A stretch of DNA of 64,000 nt from positions 82,174,610 to 82,238,609 of the forward strand of contig OX381707.1 in the NCBI GenBank assembly GCA_947462335.1. The letters are read 5' to 3'. This document shows positions 62,702 through 64,000 of the stretch, one piece after another. Below the pieces are notes generated by a model. The model was not told the origin of the DNA. It ran no database searches and saw only the letters and a list, made by a program, of their open reading frames with translations. The stretch is from Harmothoe impar. Lineage: Eukaryota; Annelida; Polychaeta; Phyllodocida; Polynoidae. Position numbers and translations under genes: made by a program. Position 1 is the stretch's first letter; each line of letters begins with the position of its first letter.

Positions 62702-64000
62702 ATGGATGATGGCCAATTCGACAATGCTCAGGAATCGGATTATGAATGTGCCTCCGAAACCACCGGGAGTGCAGTTACCGTCCGTGTGGCGGGGATTGGC
62801 TCCTATTCGACGGCTGAGCGGGATAGCATGGCCATGCCACCCCCGGCTACAGTCAACCTGGGGCCGTTGCCGTGGTGCAATACCCCAAAACGTGTTGCTT
62901 CGAAGGACATTGACAATTCCACATCAACCCGGCTCAACGCAGCAGGCGATGTTGAGGAAGACGAGATGCCGGAGTTAGAGGAGGTAAGTCAGAAATTGCC
63001 CATCCAAGCAGTGTCTGACAAAGAGATGGAAGACTTCGTACGAGTTTCGCTAGCCCAGCAACAACTTATGGAAGTGCTGGAGTGCGACCCGCCATTCGAC
63101 AACTCGCTGCAGCTCCATCTCACACTCATGGCGATGGTGCTTGACAAGCTGGAAGAACACGAGTTCTACCACCACGAGGGGAGTTGGCTAGAGAGTTACG
63201 AGGGAGCCATCCAGGGTGCCTACAAAAACGGGATCTTTGGACAGATCCTACTGCGATGTGGTACGAACTTTCGGAATCTCCAACGAGCCAAGCAAATGGA
63301 GGAATCAGTGCCCTCAAGTGATGGGAGCACCACAAGTACGAAGGGGAAGAAAAAGATACTCACCAAAACCAGAGGTAGTAAAACTTCCAAAACTAGTACT
63401 CCTCCATCTACTCCGTCCATGTCTGAAGTATCCGAACCTGCCCTCGCTCGGTCCGAGTGCTCTTCGAGTACTCCCCATACAACGTCATTCGAAGAACCAA
63501 CTACTACCACTGGGACCACTGAGTCTCAATCCGAATCTCTTCCGAAAGCTCCGGGACCTTCACCAGTCCCATTCGAAAAGGATCCAGCTATCGTGGAGTT
63601 GACTCCGATGGAGATCAATTCGGATACCTCAGGATCAGTTGAGCAGGAAGCTCGTTATGCTCAGGTGGTCAGAGAATCCGATGAACTCAGGGCAGCAAAT
63701 GAACAGTTATGGTTAACTCTGGAAGCTATGCAAGCTGCCCCCAGAACTCCAATGACTCGAGCCCAGTCCCGGAAGAACCCCAATCCACAGCAAAAGGGAC
63801 GGTCCTTGTCCGACGCTTCGGATGTGGAGGAGGTCCCATTCGAACTTTCTAAGAGCCAGAAACGGAAGGCAAAGAAGAGTGAGGCACGACAGCCCTGTCT
63901 CCCTCATCCTTTGCCTCCCCAAACTACTGCGATTAATATGTCTCCAACTGTGAGGTTGGTGGACGTGGTATCCAGTACGGCTTCAACTCCTTCGACGCCT
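62702..64000 (+). CDS. ORF3 of element 2, 3' end beyond window
   Basis: The frame is open from ATG 62702 to the right edge: 433 codons with no stop. The N-terminal 80 residues are acidic and Ser/Thr-rich. Residues ~95-190 could be helical (EDFVRVSLAQQQLMEVLE, SYEGAIQGAYKNGIFGQIL). Basic patches lie near 215 (KGKKKILTK) and 384 (KSQKRKAKK), with Ser/Thr/Pro-rich linkers between. Position, promoter-like spacer and overall composition match ORF3 of element 1, but I cannot align the two convincingly. The zinc-finger region, if present, would lie past the edge or have a different form. I do not recognise the family. Confidence 0.75.
   Translation, partial: MDDGQFDNAQESDYECASETTGSAVTVRVAGIGSYSTAERDSMAMPPPATVNLGPLPWCNTPKRVASKDIDNSTSTRLNAAGDVEEDEMPELEEVSQKLPIQAVSDKEMEDFVRVSLAQQQLMEVLECDPPFDNSLQLHLTLMAMVLDKLEEHEFYHHEGSWLESYEGAIQGAYKNGIFGQILLRCGTNFRNLQRAKQMEESVPSSDGSTTSTKGKKKILTKTRGSKTSKTSTPPSTPSMSEVSEPALARSECSSSTPHTTSFEEPTTTTGTTESQSESLPKAPGPSPVPFEKDPAIVELTPMEINSDTSGSVEQEARYAQVVRESDELRAANEQLWLTLEAMQAAPRTPMTRAQSRKNPNPQQKGRSLSDASDVEEVPFELSKSQKRKAKKSEARQPCLPHPLPPQTTAINMSPTVRLVDVVSSTASTPSTP

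Larger units (their letters stand above)
56935..64000 (+). mobile_element. Ty3/gypsy element 2, decayed, cut by the right edge
   Basis: It has the same plan as element 1: LTR, His-tRNA primer site, gag with one CCHC knuckle, pol with AT-hook-tailed integrase, a ~660 bp GC-rich spacer and a third ORF. It differs in having two in-frame TGA codons in gag, a missing reverse transcriptase, and a frame break after the integrase core. The 3' LTR is beyond the window. It is strongly enriched in TTCGAA and TTCGAG. Confidence 0.88.

Overview
This window is repeat-dense animal nuclear DNA. Most of it is AT-rich, CpG-poor sequence with no credible open reading frames, built from layers of decayed interspersed repeats. 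Into it are set a few CpG-rich coding islands, nearly all belonging to mobile elements. The spliced gene, CpG-poor background, tRNA-derived SINEs, histidine-tRNA-primed Ty3/gypsy elements, CR1/L2-like LINE and protein-primed-type DNA polymerase B suggest an invertebrate, probably marine (amphioxus, hemichordate, echinoderm or lophotrochozoan). The taxon is an inference; no host marker gene is present.

Layout. 1-2798: 3' part of a family-B DNA polymerase of Maverick/Polinton (or related virus-like) type, running off the left edge and carrying an in-frame TGA. 2936-3380: a dense cluster of CRE, ETS and E-box motifs with an 82-83 bp duplication. 3381-18330: no genes; foldback MITEs, dispersed repeat families and one tRNA-like sequence. 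18577-21956: a near-full-length APE-type LINE inserted into the end of a MITE. 21967-36580: no genes; tandem and dispersed repeats, including a terminal-inverted-repeat family at 26.5-27.5 kb.

36585-48141: a complete 11.56 kb Ty3/gypsy element with apparently identical 547 bp LTRs, a GTAC target duplication, a His-tRNA primer site, intact gag and pol, and a third long ORF after pol. ORF3 encodes a basic protein with two C2H2-like zinc-finger candidates and has what looks like its own TATA promoter. 49775-53598 (minus): a four-exon gene of the DUF7869-type family with one apparent frameshift, flanked by inverted copies of a tRNA-derived SINE. 56935-64000: a second, decayed element of the same lineage (same primer site, same gag-pol-ORF3 order). 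Its reverse transcriptase has been deleted, and its own ORF3 runs off the right edge.

Most interesting point: the two Ty3/gypsy elements are each strewn with a different short CpG-containing palindrome, in LTRs, coding regions and spacers alike: ACCGWCGGT in the first, TTCGAA/TTCGAG in the second. Together with a separately promoted, probably DNA-binding ORF3, this suggests an element-specific self-recognition or anti-silencing system, comparable in logic to plant VANDAL/VANC. This is a hypothesis; motif counts were made by eye.
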